A stretch of 64,000 nucleotides of DNA from Paramecium tetraurelia (taxonomy: Eukaryota > Ciliophora > Oligohymenophorea > Peniculida > Parameciidae): assembly GCF_000165425.1 (NCBI RefSeq), contig NW_001798997.1, forward strand, positions 1 through 64,000. The letters are read 5' to 3'. The notes below the pieces were generated by a model. It was not told the origin of the DNA. It ran no database searches and worked only from the letters and a program-made list of their open reading frames with translations. Both the position numbers and the translations under genes were made by a program. Positions 48,316 through 59,750 of this stretch are shown one piece after another (the first letter of the stretch is position 1; every line of letters starts with the position of its first letter).

Positions 48316-49954
48316 TCATGATATTAACTGATTTTATTCGACCATCTCTAAATCAATGCCATCTATCTAGTTGAAATTATGCCCCATTTTTAAACCAGTA
48401 AATTGTCTTCTCCTTTCAAAGTATCTCAAGTAGAAAATTAACGCAATAAACCAACAGATTATTATATTCAAAACATTCTTCACTTCTGACTATCCTAACT
48501 AATTATAAATTATTAGATATACAACTTAATTTTATATTGTAAATGAATGTTAAATCTTACACAATGTTAACTATCCCTAAGTTGTTGTTTCTATTTGATC
48601 ATGTGTACATCTTGTCGAACTAATATCGACAAGGAATTAACTCTGCAATTTTTCACTCTTTTGGCATTTTATACTTGGAACACTTATAATTAAATTTAAA
48701 ATTTAAAATTCCTATCTTCCAATAACAGCTACACTTTATAAATTGGAAAAATCTAAATTATTTTATTTGAATTTCTTTGTTTTGATTAACTGGGGTTCGT
48801 AAAAGGATTTATGAGAGATAACCTTTGATTCAATGAAACCTATTTTGGATTTAAATAGTACCTGAGTATATTGAATGCTATACAATTTTATGATCATTTT
48901 GTCCTATTAGAATAGCATAATAATTTAAAACGCTAACCTCATTTATAATCATATCATCAAAATAATGATTGTTGATGTAATATTGCTTGGCTTATAAATT
49001 AACTAAAATCTCCAAAGCGTAATCTTGTTTGTTACTTGTTTTTGCAACTACAAAAAATGTATTGTTGTTAAAATCAAAACTTTTAGCATCAGGGATATTA
49101 ATTAGAAATTGATATTCATATTCATACTCATCTATTATTAAACAAAATATTAATCCTTATTCTCTATCTAGGATATATAAGTTATCTCCACCATCACTTT
49201 TTATATCTATTATTTAGGCGTAGTTTAAAAATAAGGAATTTATACTAGGCTTTAACATTATAGTTCCATTTGATAATTTATAAACATCAACTCCTTAATG
49301 ACCTGTTGCTACAAATACTAAACGATGTTTCTCATTGTAATGAACACAAAATATTTTATGCCTTTATTAAATTTGATCTTCTAAATTAATTTAAATTTCT
49401 TTCTGAGCCTCAAAATCAAATTGAAAACTAACACCTCCACTTTGAGTGAAAATGTAGGCTTTATTAGATTGATCATCAATTATTAATTAAGGAGTATCAT
49501 CCAATTCGATCTCGTTAAGATTCAAAATATCGTAGAAAGAATAATCAAATGTTCTTAAATAAATTCCATATGCCGATGAATTAAAATTCAATTGAAATAA
49601 TTTGAAATCATTCCTAACTATGAAAGCTTAGCTATATTATTCAGAAATTGCAATATCTGTGATATAGACTCCTTCTGTGATCCCTGTTTTGTCGATCCAA
49701 AGTTTTAATTTCCTTCTTATTTCTACATCTCTTTGAATAATTTTGCAATCTTCAATTTTAGAAGGATCAACTTTTTCAAATTCCCCCAAAGAAAAATTAA
49801 CATTATTAACTTTCCCACTTATTCTTTTATGTAAATTTATTGAAAACATGTCAAGAATACTAAATTTTACTAAAATTGATAAATTACTTTCCATATAGAA
49901 TTTCAATCTCTTTTTAAGATTCTAAGTTATAATTGCTTGGTGTTAGAGTTTCAT
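48316..49954 (-). CDS. Membrane-anchored protein with repeated beta-strands (propeller-like)
   Basis: I chose ATG 49954 (MKLQHQAIITQNLKKR); ATG 49894 (MESNLSILVKFSILD) is the other candidate. The body has spaced short strands typical of a propeller: GVYITDIAISEQYSQAFIV, TPQLIIDDQSNKAYIF, HRLVFVATGHQGVDVYKL, DGGDNLYILDRENQGLIF. Near the end is one transmembrane helix (VLNIIICWFIALIFYL) followed by a basic stop-transfer (RYFERRRQF) and a ~35-residue tail ending at TGA 48316-48318. Several introns are needed at 48,480-48,900 and are unresolved. A clear signal peptide is not visible at either start, so a 5' exon may be missing. No named family recognised. Confidence 0.55.
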
Positions 49955-50042
49955 TCAATATAGATACTTAAGGCCTTTTAATTTAAGTATTTAACACATT
50001 TTGTAATAAATAGAAGTAAAAAATAAAATTCATTATAATAAA

Positions 50043-51068
50043 ATGTAAGATTACAAATATTTTAGTGATGATAACCCATACTGTGATCCTCCAGATATAT
50101 TCGAGCTGTTTCAATTCTATAATCAATATTTCTTTGAAGGGATATTAGTTACTTGTACTGTAAAATGGAGTACCCGAATGACTCTATGTGCTGGTAAATA
50201 ATTCTTCTTAAGTAAAGGCACCTGTAAATACGAAGGATAAAAATCATGTACTATAACTCTTTCTGAACCACTTTTAAAATTTCGTTCAAACGATGAATTA
50301 AAATCTACTCTTCTACATGAAATGATTCATGCCTACTTATTTATTACAAAACCATCTGAAGCATTTATAAATGAAGGTCATGGACCTGCATTCCTGGAGA
50401 AAATGAACTTTATAAATTAAGTTACTGGATTAGAATTGAGTGTCTATCATCAATTTCATGATGAAGTTGACAGATGCAGAAACCATATTTGGAGATGCAA
50501 TGGCAGATGTCAATAAAAACCTCCCTTTTTTGGCTATGTTAAAAGAGCTATCAATAGACCTCCTGGGAAAACAGATTATTGGTTTTAAAAACATTAAGAA
50601 GAATGTGGAGGGATTTTTGAAAAAATTAGTTAACCAGAAAAAAAACAGCCTCAAAAAAAAGTTTAGAAAAAGAAAAAGTCTAATGATGTGAAATAAGAAA
50701 AAATGATCAAATTATCCAATTTCTTTTAAAATGAACAAATTTATGCAAAATTTTAAATTAATTAAAAAGAAATAGCTGTAGAATTTCTAATGGTTCTCAA
50801 TTCATTATTGAATTTTGAACTATTCAATCAAAAATTGGAATCTATTATTTCATGTTTGAAGGAGACATATTAGTAAAATATCGAAAAATTTAATATTAAA
50901 AAACTAATTAACATCAAACAAAGTCTAGAGAAGTGTAATAATATTACTATTCTTAAATGTTCAAAAGAAGTTGGTGAGTAAATGAAAATACTTTCCATTT
51001 CTGTTCGCACCAATGGATGTCCTCCTTAAGTGAGTATATTAATGTAATTAAATAAATTATTGAAATGA
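50043..51068 (+). CDS. SPRTN: SprT-like (Spartan) metalloprotease
   Basis: Intronless, 342 codons from ATG 50043 (MQDYKYFSDDNPYCDPP). The SprT domain shows PDIFELFQFYNQYFFEG, VKWSTRMTLCAG, then SEPLLKF and TLLHEMIHAYLF with the zinc-binding HExxH (HEMIH, near 50,320) and a later His in NEGHGPAFLEKM. A zinc-ribbon finger follows (WRCNGRCQQKPP to HQEECGG). This is the order of human SPRTN, which digests DNA-protein crosslinks at stalled replication forks in the nucleus. The basic linker KKQPQKKVQKKKKS suits DNA binding. The last ~110 residues are not part of the standard family. Only 19 bp separate its stop from the next start. Confidence 0.9.
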
Positions 51069-51087
51069 AAAGCTTTATAATTTATAT

Positions 51088-52086
51088 ATGATTACCATTC
51101 TTAATAAGGCTGTGAATTTTTATACAAAAAACAAAAGAAGAATTGATCCTCATATTACATTGCTAGGGCTCTACTTAACAACCAAATTCTTAATCAAAAA
51201 GACAAAGTACATTCTATCAACTTTAATGCTTTCCCAAGTTGATATTGTGAATAAATATGGAAAAGGATCATATGCCTTAATCACAGGTGGAGCTGGAGGA
51301 ATTGGAAAAGAATTCGCTATTGATTTAGCAAAGAAGGGATTTAACTTGATTATCGTTGATTTCAATCAAGTCAATTTGGAATCTGTATAATAAGAAATCC
51401 TAAAAATAAATAATAATCTGATGGTTAAGACAATCTAATTAGACTTTAGTCAAGGCAATAATCCCGACTTCTTTAAGAAATTGCAATAAGAAGTAAAATA
51501 CCATTTAATATCAGATATCAAATTTAGATATTTCCATTTTGATTAATAATGTAGGGACAGTCAAAGGAGCCACTGGTATATTTGATAGATAACCTATTTA
51601 AAATATCATAGAAGGCTTTAACATTAATTTTGTTACTGCCATCATGCTCACCCATGCAGTCATCAATTAAATGCATTTGAGAGATAAATATCAATCATTA
51701 ATCATAAACCTAAGTTCTGCTTCCTCTAATTTTCCTTTGCCTCATTATTTTGGATATGGGTCCTCAAAAGTAAGTTCGTTATATTATTGTAGATTGGCAT
51801 GGCTAGCTTTTTTGATGCTTTAGCCTTAGAAAATAAGGATAATAAAAAAATAGATATTTTGACATTAAAGCCATACTACGTGAGTACTGCATTGATTAAT
51901 TACAGAAAAGGGTTATTTGTTATATCCCCATAACAATTGGTTCAATAAACATGGAAATATGTTGGTAGAACAACAGAGGCCATTCCAAATATAAGTCATC
52001 AATTGTAATATTATTTTGATTCATCAATACCTTATTGGTTAATGATGAAAATTAATCAATTTTAAAGAAGACCTTAAAAAAAATGA
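51088..52086 (+). CDS. Short-chain dehydrogenase, 3-ketoacyl-CoA reductase / HSD17B12-like
   Basis: ATG 51088 (MITILNKAVNFYTKNK). A hydrophobic N-terminal helix precedes the Rossmann motif YALITGGAGGIGKEFA. Then come LINNVGT (NNxG), INLSSASSNFP with the catalytic Ser, and YFGYGSSK giving catalytic Tyr and Lys (YxxxK). A 22-nt GTA..CAG intron near 51,494 and a 23-nt GTA..TAG intron near 51,771 keep the frame. An N-terminal membrane helix, GxxGIGK and a basic C-terminal end (QRRPQKK, ER-retention-like) fit the KAR/HSD17B12 group that reduces 3-ketoacyl-CoA in very-long-chain fatty-acid elongation. A steroid-type dehydrogenase is the alternative. Stop TGA 52084-52086. Confidence 0.82.
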
Positions 52087-52660
52087 TATTGATAATGAAT
52101 TATCTAAAAGTAAAATATTAATAGTATTCATAATATATAATAAATAGTCTTTAAAATATATTATTAAATAATTAAATGATTTAATAATCGACAAAACTCT
52201 CCATAATCTAAATTTATAGAATAATTATAGAAATCAATTCAAGTATCATACTTTGAAGTTGAGACAATACAAAATACATATATTAATTATTTCTTTTGAC
52301 TATTTTATTTATCTTATTCAACACTCACTTGCAAAATCTCCTAATTATTTCTTTTTCACTCTTTCCATTTTATACTATTCTTTGTTTTATTTTATAAAAA
52401 GTATACTTAATTTAAAAAATTTATACTTAATATTCCTAGAATAATACAATATTGAAGACGATCAAGGTCTTTCTTCCGTCCTTGATATTTAATGAATTTG
52501 AGCAAAACTAAATTAGAAAAGGTTCTTGATTATTAAAAATGATTATTGACCATAATGATGGAATTTTTATGTTATTTGTGATGTATTTTTGATTACCTAA
52601 TATAAATTAAAGTGCGTATTATCTGCATTTCTAATAATAAATAAAATCTTAAATTTATAT
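52087..52660. other. Intergenic, no gene seen
   Basis: A plus-strand frame at 52253-52444 is open but almost entirely Phe/Leu/Ile/Tyr, and the minus strand is broken by TGA. Near 52,453-52,488 the 7-bp inverted repeat ATCAAGG...CCTTGAT could form a hairpin. Otherwise nothing stands out; it probably contains the TPI promoter. Confidence 0.5.
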
Positions 52661-53421
<761 letters not shown>

Positions 53422-53455
53422 GTTCATATTAAAAAAAATAAAAATTTAATAATAT

Positions 53456-54955
53456 ATGTTTTATTCAACTGAACCAGAACCCTTTCCAATTGCTGTAATT
53501 AGTTTAGAATTGGAGGATCAGACTGAAGAAATTAAAATTTATGAAGGAGATGACATTGAAGAAATAGTGGAAAATTTTTGTTAATATAAAGGTCTAGAAT
53601 AAAAGTATGTGAAATACTTGATCGATCAAATAAATCAATAATTAAAAAAAGAACCCTCACCAAGATTTGGGGATAGTTTTGGACAAAATTTTAGAACTCA
53701 ATAACCATTATACTCAAATTAAAGCTAATAAAGTGAAGTCTGCTACACTACATAAGCAAGCAGTGTCGAAGAGAATTCTGCATAAAAAAGTTACGAAAAA
53801 TGGTAATAAATGATGAATAAAAAGACTGATCTCTAATAATTATTGAACATGTCTTCAAATATAGTTTAATGGACTGTTCCCAATACAGCAAGATGTAAAT
53901 ATTTCAAATTTATTAACATTTTAGCTTTCAACGAAAATAAAAAAATTACAGCAAATGAACGTCTCTATAGAGATGGGCTAGATATTCAAAAAAATAGAAA
54001 TGAGAAGGCTGAAATGCTTAAGATTCAAAAGTTATAATAGGAATCCAAATAAGCTACATTTAAACCTTTGATATCTCCTCGATCTAAATTGATCACACAA
54101 TAGAAAAAAAAAGTGAGTAAGCCAGAAAACAGTATCAATGAAGACGCTTTCCATGCTTAATAAAAGAGTTAAGTTTAAAATACTTAGAAATTATAAAATA
54201 GAACACAAGTTCAAACCTAAAAAAGAAAGGAGTCTCCCTTTTAGCCTAACAAATAGATTAATACAAGCAGAAATCGCTCTCAAAATAGGTCTGTAACACC
54301 AATTTATGAAAAGTTATTCAAATAAGCTTAGGAAGGTAAAAAAAAGAAGGAAGAATTTGCTAATTAAGAATTTCAAAAGATACATACATTTAAACCTCAA
54401 ATTAATAATCCAACTACTAGTGTAGATCATGAGAATTAAAAAATTCTTGTTTAAAAATTAGTCTAAGAACATGATGAGAAAAGACAGAGAATTGAAAAGA
54501 AAAGGTAAAAACTCTAAATTTAATTTAGGCATCAAATGTAAATGTAAAATTAACCTACTTTCCATCCTAAAATCACCAAAGATTAAACATTTATTAAAGT
54601 TAGCAAGCAAAGAGATTATGAAGACTCTTAACTAGCTATTGATTTATAAAAAGTCCAATCTCGTCTAGGTAGCAAAAACTCTTTTAGTTCTTCTGAAACC
54701 AGAATTTAGTCACAATAAAGTGAACAAACCTTTTTTGATAATTAAATGATTAAAATTTTCAATTTATTAGATGGAGACAAGGATGGTTATATAAACAAAG
54801 ACAATATCGACTTGCATAAAATAGATATAGATACTTTAGAAATAATTAAAGATGTCCTAATTTATATAGATGATAATAACATAGTCGCCGATTAGAATTC
54901 ATTTAAAAAAATATGTTACACTAACGGATTACAAGCCAAATTCAATAAATCCTGA
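53456..54955 (+). CDS. EF-hand protein with N-terminal ubiquitin-like-looking region
   Basis: ATG 53456 (MFYSTEPEPFPIAVIS) to TGA 54953-54955, 500 codons unspliced. A likely 30-nt intron at 53895-53924 (GTA..TAG, length divisible by three, no TGA) would join NTAR to FNENKKITANERLY. The N-terminal ~75 residues (IKIYEGDDIEEIVENFC, YVKYLIDQINQQL) look like a beta-grasp plus helix. The middle is basic and Gln-rich with TFKPLISPRS / TFKPQINNP / TFHPKITKD repeats, common in ciliary or cytoskeletal ciliate proteins. Near the end one canonical EF-hand loop, DGDKDGYINKDN, is clear and a second degenerate one follows. Ca binding is likely; location is inference. Confidence 0.75.
53895..53924 (+). other. 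Candidate 30-nt stopless intron
   Basis: It begins GTAAATATTT, ends AACATTTTAG, and contains no TGA in frame. Its translation (CKYFKFINILAF) is more hydrophobic than both flanks, and removing it restores a polar junction. Confidence 0.6.
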
Positions 54956-55045
54956 TAAATTTTTCATTTTTCGAGATATTTATAATAATAATATATATTC
55001 CTCTAAACTCAATATGTTCATTAGACAAATTCTGTTTATAATTTT

Positions 55046-56204
55046 ATGTATAAAATAATTTAACCATCATAAGAAGAAGAAATATATTTTGGTTAGAAAT
55101 AAGGTCAATAAATTCAATAAGCTTAAGATGAATCATTTTATGAAGATATCTCATAAATACCAACTCAATTATAGAAAGAAGAATTGGAATAGATACTCGA
55201 TCTCAAGCCTCATTTCGTTAATTCAAAGCTTCCTTAAAATTAACATAATTTCGACTTGTGGAAATCCATTGAATAGATCGAAACGAGAATTTAACTATAA
55301 GAACATAATTTTCAAAGAATCAATTTTGAACACCAAGAAGAAATTAAAAAACTAAAGAATGACCTAAACTAACAGAAACATTTATATGAAACAAAGATAG
55401 AAGAAATCAAATAATCAAGAATATAAAGCTCCAATTCTTAAATTTCCACTCCATATTCTTCTGAAAATAATCGAGAGTATAATTATCGTACTAATAAAAA
55501 TTACACTGAAGTATCATAAGAGAAACATTATTTGCAATAATTAGTCCAGGATTTAAAATAACAAATTTATATTTTGTAAACAAAATCCTTTTCTGCTCCT
55601 AATTAAAATGACTTTTCGTGGGAATAAAAGACAAATTATCTAGAACAATAAGATAAAACAAATATTGATAAGATATGCCAACTTGAAACTTAAATAATTA
55701 ATTAAAAGCTGTCCTATGAGAATGATATTTCAAAATTGAAAAAATAATTAGAGGAAAAAACTTTAGAAGAAATGGTGCAAAGAAATTAGGTTTAACAGTT
55801 ATAACAAAATTTAAATAATTACAAAAATAAAGTATTATATTTAAAAATTTTAGTTTAATTAAGTATCTTAATAACTATAATAATAAAGTTAACAATATTA
55901 ATCCTAAATTTATCAATTATAATTGCTATAATAAAAAAACTATCCTTTAGAAAACAAGAATCAGAGTTAATAATTATTAGAATTGACTGAGTAATTGTAA
56001 GCTTCTACGATGCTTCTTGAGAAGAAGATTTAAGAATGCGAATTTTATAAACAAAAAGTCTTGCAATAGTAAACCATTCATCAAAAATAATTCATTTATT
56101 CTCATCGTTAATCTCTAACGCCAACAACTTAGAGAATATCAACTTAAAATTAGACTGTGTTTTCAATTCCCAACAAATAGCAACTATTTTAATAATTTTA
56201 ATGA
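55046..56204 (+). CDS. Coiled-coil protein, 378 aa
   Basis: ATG 55046 (MYKIIQPSQEEEIYFGQ) to TGA 56202-56204, with one 22-nt GTA..TAG intron (55832-55853) giving exactly 379 codons. The protein is Gln/Glu/Asn-rich, with long heptad segments (EHQEEIKKLKNDLNQQ, SYENDISKLKKQLEEK) separated by Ser/Tyr-rich spacers. No domain beyond coiled coil. A competing frame beginning at 55089 is hydrophobic/basic and is the shadow of this gene. It lies 90 bp after the EF-hand gene; both may be cytoskeletal, but that is only composition. Confidence 0.75.
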
Positions 56205-56444
56205 ATAATCATAAATAAAATTCTACTAATTAACTTAGATTATTAACTGAAACTCCTCATTTTTTATTCAACATATCATTTTTTTGATCTTACACTATGT
56301 TTTTTCTCTATCTATTTTAATCATAATTCATATTTGATATGCTACGTTTCTTAAAGAATTAACAAATATAGAACAAAAAATATGCTGAGGATAAACAATG
56401 TGAATAAAATTTTATATTGTGATGTACTTTTAAATAAATACACT

Positions 56445-57051
56445 TCATTTGGCTTATTGCTATTGCTATAGCTATTATTATTATGTTTATTAGATTCTAA
56501 TGTTGGCATTGTATACTCTGGCAATATTAACTTCAATTGTAGTGATTTAATCTTTTAGAAACACTATGTCTTCATCCTATATCAATAAATGGATATACAA
56601 ATTATCTAAGATTTGAGCTGGCATTTTCTTTATTGTATGATAAAAGTCCTTTGGCTTCATTAAATTCGAATTCAACCATGACATTAGCACCTAGCCAAAG
56701 GGCAACGGTCTTATTTTCTTTAGGTAAAACAGCTTTTGAATAAATAGTGTCTGTAATAAGAAAGTCAACAACTTCATCTTCTTTTTGGTGTTCCAAATGT
56801 TCCACTATACTCAAGGCTCTTTCAATTTCTGGTAATTTATTTTGCATTGATTCTCTTTACTTGACTAATTGTGCCTCCATAAATTTGTATTTGCTAAGCT
56901 CATATTAAATTAATTCTTACTTATATGCTTCCTACAAGCTTTCCATTAATCTTTAGACCGAGTTCTTGGAGATTAATTCATCAATATTTTCAAAGAAGAT
57001 AGCCTCTGGGATTTTTCTATTGTTTTATGCCTGCTTTGTAACAAGGTCCAT
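56445..57051 (-). CDS. VBP1: Prefoldin subunit 3 (VBP1)
   Basis: ATG 57051 (MDLVTKQAQNNRKIPE). The alpha-prefoldin layout is clear: IPEAIFFENIDELISK, helix YKFMEAQLVKQRESMQ, PEIERALSIVEHLEHQKE, then the beta hairpins FLITDTIYSKAVLP and TVALWLGANVMVEFEF, and EAKGLLSYN. A 22-nt GTA..TAG intron (near 56,585) leads to the second helix, FLKDQITTIEVNIARVYN. LWLGANVM and VNIARVYN are diagnostic for PFD3. It ends with a poly-Gln tail, giving 194 aa. The prefoldin hexamer hands unfolded actin and tubulin to the CCT chaperonin, a heavy-duty job in a ciliate. Stop TGA 56445-56447. Confidence 0.93.
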
Positions 57052-57096
57052 TTATATATTAATTATGATAATTATTTAATATATATATAAATTGAC

Positions 57097-57703
57097 ATGT
57101 CGAATAATTAAACATTCAAAGATTTTCCAAATTAAAGTCATATTGAATTGAAATTTAATACAAAAGACCAACATGGACTTGAAAAAGAAGAAGCCCTACA
57201 GAAGTATAGAAGAAATGTAATCATAGTAATTTTGAGTTATTTAGATTAATTTACTTACAAAATTATTTGCATATGATGTAGACCAGCCAGAGTTGGAGAA
57301 ATAAAACGATATCCTTTAATCCGAAAAACAAAATGGATAATATCAAATAAAAACCCACCTTTTAGAAAGCATGAGATCATCTCTAATTCATCTATAAAAC
57401 AGACACAAAGAGACTATTGAAATGTTTAAAAAAAAAAATGAGTTATTTAAATAGAGAATCAATGAGGACAATAAGATAAACACTTAGGAAGAATTTCAAT
57501 AGTTTATTAACGAATTGTAATCTGAAGATTTGCTTTGTGATTCCCATCCATTTCTAGATAAAAAATCCTCATTTTTCATGCAAACTAATCTATAATAACC
57601 TATTTAAGTATAAATTTGTGAATTATTCATTTAGATTAGCTAAGACTAGTGTTTAGAGTTAAAAGAATAATTAAAAGATGATTAATGCATTTTATTAAGT
57701 TGA
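57097..57703 (+). CDS. Hypothetical helical protein, 192 aa
   Basis: ATG 57097 (MSNNQTFKDFPNQSHIE) to TGA 57701-57703. One 28-nt GTA..TAG intron joins LQKYRRN to INLLTKLFAYDVDQ and gives exactly 193 codons. The product is Glu/Gln/Lys-rich with amphipathic helices (MFKKKNELFKQRINEDN). No domain recognised. It is divergent from prefoldin 3, with just 45 bp between the two start codons. Confidence 0.65.
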
Positions 57704-57885
57704 CTTATAAATATTTATCTACAAATCAATTACAAAAAACTTGCAATTTGCTCTTCTTAGTAATTTATTGTTAACATCATAAATAAATATATTATTTTTG
57801 AGTACTTTACTACTACAATTAATTTTCCCTCCTTAAATTAAAATAATTTTTTAGAATATAAATTCTATTTTAATATAAATAAATT

Positions 57886-59648
57886 ATGTAAATAAATGAA
57901 CCCAAAGCCATTCTGTTTAATAAACTGTATGAAAGAGATGTTTGCATCAGATGTATATTGAGACTGTTCAAAATTACAGAGATAAACTTATATAGAGAGA
58001 CTAAAGGATTCATTTAATTACTATTTGATGTCGGAAAATTGATTGGGAATGAGAATGTAAATAATTGATTAATTATAAAAGAAATTAGTAGAAGATTATG
58101 ATCTCTTATTCTATAAAAGAAAGGCGGAGATTGTGGAATCTGATGTATTACCTTTGACTTGTCACTCTTCATTAAAGGATTAATTCATTAAGAATCCCTT
58201 TCACATCTTTGATAAAATTAATAAATGTGTGATATGTTAAGGAATATTGTAATGTTTGGAGGATTAAAAATTCTACGCAATGTTAGTAGATGAGATATTA
58301 TAAAAACAATATTAATATGAAGCATTTAAATTGTAAGTGAAAACTCCTGTTGGCTAATAAATCAGATAAATACTGATAGTGAATGAATGCATTTCAGAGA
58401 TTGGCTAGAATGATCCATTTTATGAATACATCAGTACTTCAAATGTTGCAATAGACATTAAGGCTTGTGTAAAGTGGATTATGTGTAATCCTTTAAGTGA
58501 GTCACTAAAAGTTCCTAGTGACATAAATGATGATCGATTTTAAATTAGTTTAAATTTTGAGAGTATTGGAGATGATGTTAAATAATTTGAATAATTCAAA
58601 GACATAATTTAAGAAATAGATGATCAAAAATGGTAGGAGAAAATGATTAAGAAAGTATAATTATATTATAACAAAGTTAAAAATGAATGATCCTTAATTG
58701 AAGACAGAAACTGAAAATCGTTTATTGTAAAAGAAAAATCAACAATCTTAAACATTTTTGCCTACTTAAAATAATTTGGAGAAAATATCGAAATTAAACA
58801 ATGCCTAATTATCCTAATTTAAAATAATTAATGTGAATTATCCAGTTAAGTTAGAAGTGACAACCAGTTATTAGAATATTTTTATCTAAGGAAATTACAT
58901 CAAATTAGGGAGGTACATAAGCTAGACTCCATGGTATATAGGTGGAAATAGAATTTATGAAGATTCTGTTGAAGATTTGGTAAGTGCCGAAGCATGTAAG
59001 ATATTTAAGTCTTCAAGTGTAAAGTTTCATTCTGGAGGCAGGGAAGATATCGATGTAAGAATGTTAGGGAATGGTCGACCTTTTGCTATTGAATTAGTTG
59101 ACCCTCATCTTGGACTATAGAATTAGACCTAAGAAATTCTTAATCAAATAGAATCTAAGATCAATTCATAAAATGTTGTAAAGGTTACTCCATTAACTTT
59201 TACCGATACAAACATCTTTGGAGAATTAAAGAATTCTGAAATAAATAAGGTTAAAGCTTATTGTTGTGTGGTTGAGTGTAAAAATATCATCAATGGAGAT
59301 CTTGTCTAATAAGCGAATTAAATAAAAGATTTAGTCATAAAATAGAAAACACCAATCAGAGTTTTACATAGAAGAACTTAAATGGTGAGAGATAAGATAA
59401 TCCATTCGTTATTGATCAAATAGATTAATGAGAAATGGCTTTAGGTTTATGTACTTAGCAGTGCTGGTACTTACATAAAGGAATTTATTCACTCAGATCT
59501 GGATAGAACTGTTCCAAATTTATGTTCATTACTACAGAATGAATGCGATATTTATTAATTGGATGTGATCAAATTGTATGAAAAAATTGATGAAGATGTT
59601 ATTATTAATTTTAAAAGTATAGATGCAGAATGTGGAAGCAAAGTTTGA
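57886..59648 (+). CDS. PUS10: tRNA pseudouridine synthase Pus10
   Basis: ATG 57886 (MQINEPKAILFNKLYE). The N-terminal Cys pair VCIRCILRLF and a second pair CVICQGILQC (near 58,235) form the THUMP-side zinc site of Pus10. Introns of 25 nt (near 58,060) and 22 nt (near 58,652), both ending AAG, are needed. The catalytic half is nearly diagnostic: ISQTPWYIGG, SVEDLVSAEACKIFK, SGGREDIDVRMLGNGRPF (contains the catalytic Asp) and AIELVDPHLGL, then VLHRRTQMVRDK and SSAGTYIKEFIHSDLDRT. Pus10 makes pseudouridine 54/55 in tRNA in archaea and some eukaryotes. Stop TGA 59646-59648. I first saw two frames and joined them because both fit Pus10 end to end. Confidence 0.9.
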
Positions 59649-59750
59649 ATATAAATAAAAAAATATTTTAGTTTTTAATTACTTTAGAAATTTTCATTAT
59701 TTAATAATAATATAATTTTTAATAAGTTGATAAAAGGATTTTGCTAAAAT

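Noticed and set aside
55089-55355. Plus-strand ORF MVRNKVNKFNKLKMN
   Set aside because: It lies inside the coiled-coil gene in the wrong frame; the frame from 55046 is longer, heptad-patterned and closes exactly after a 22-nt intron.
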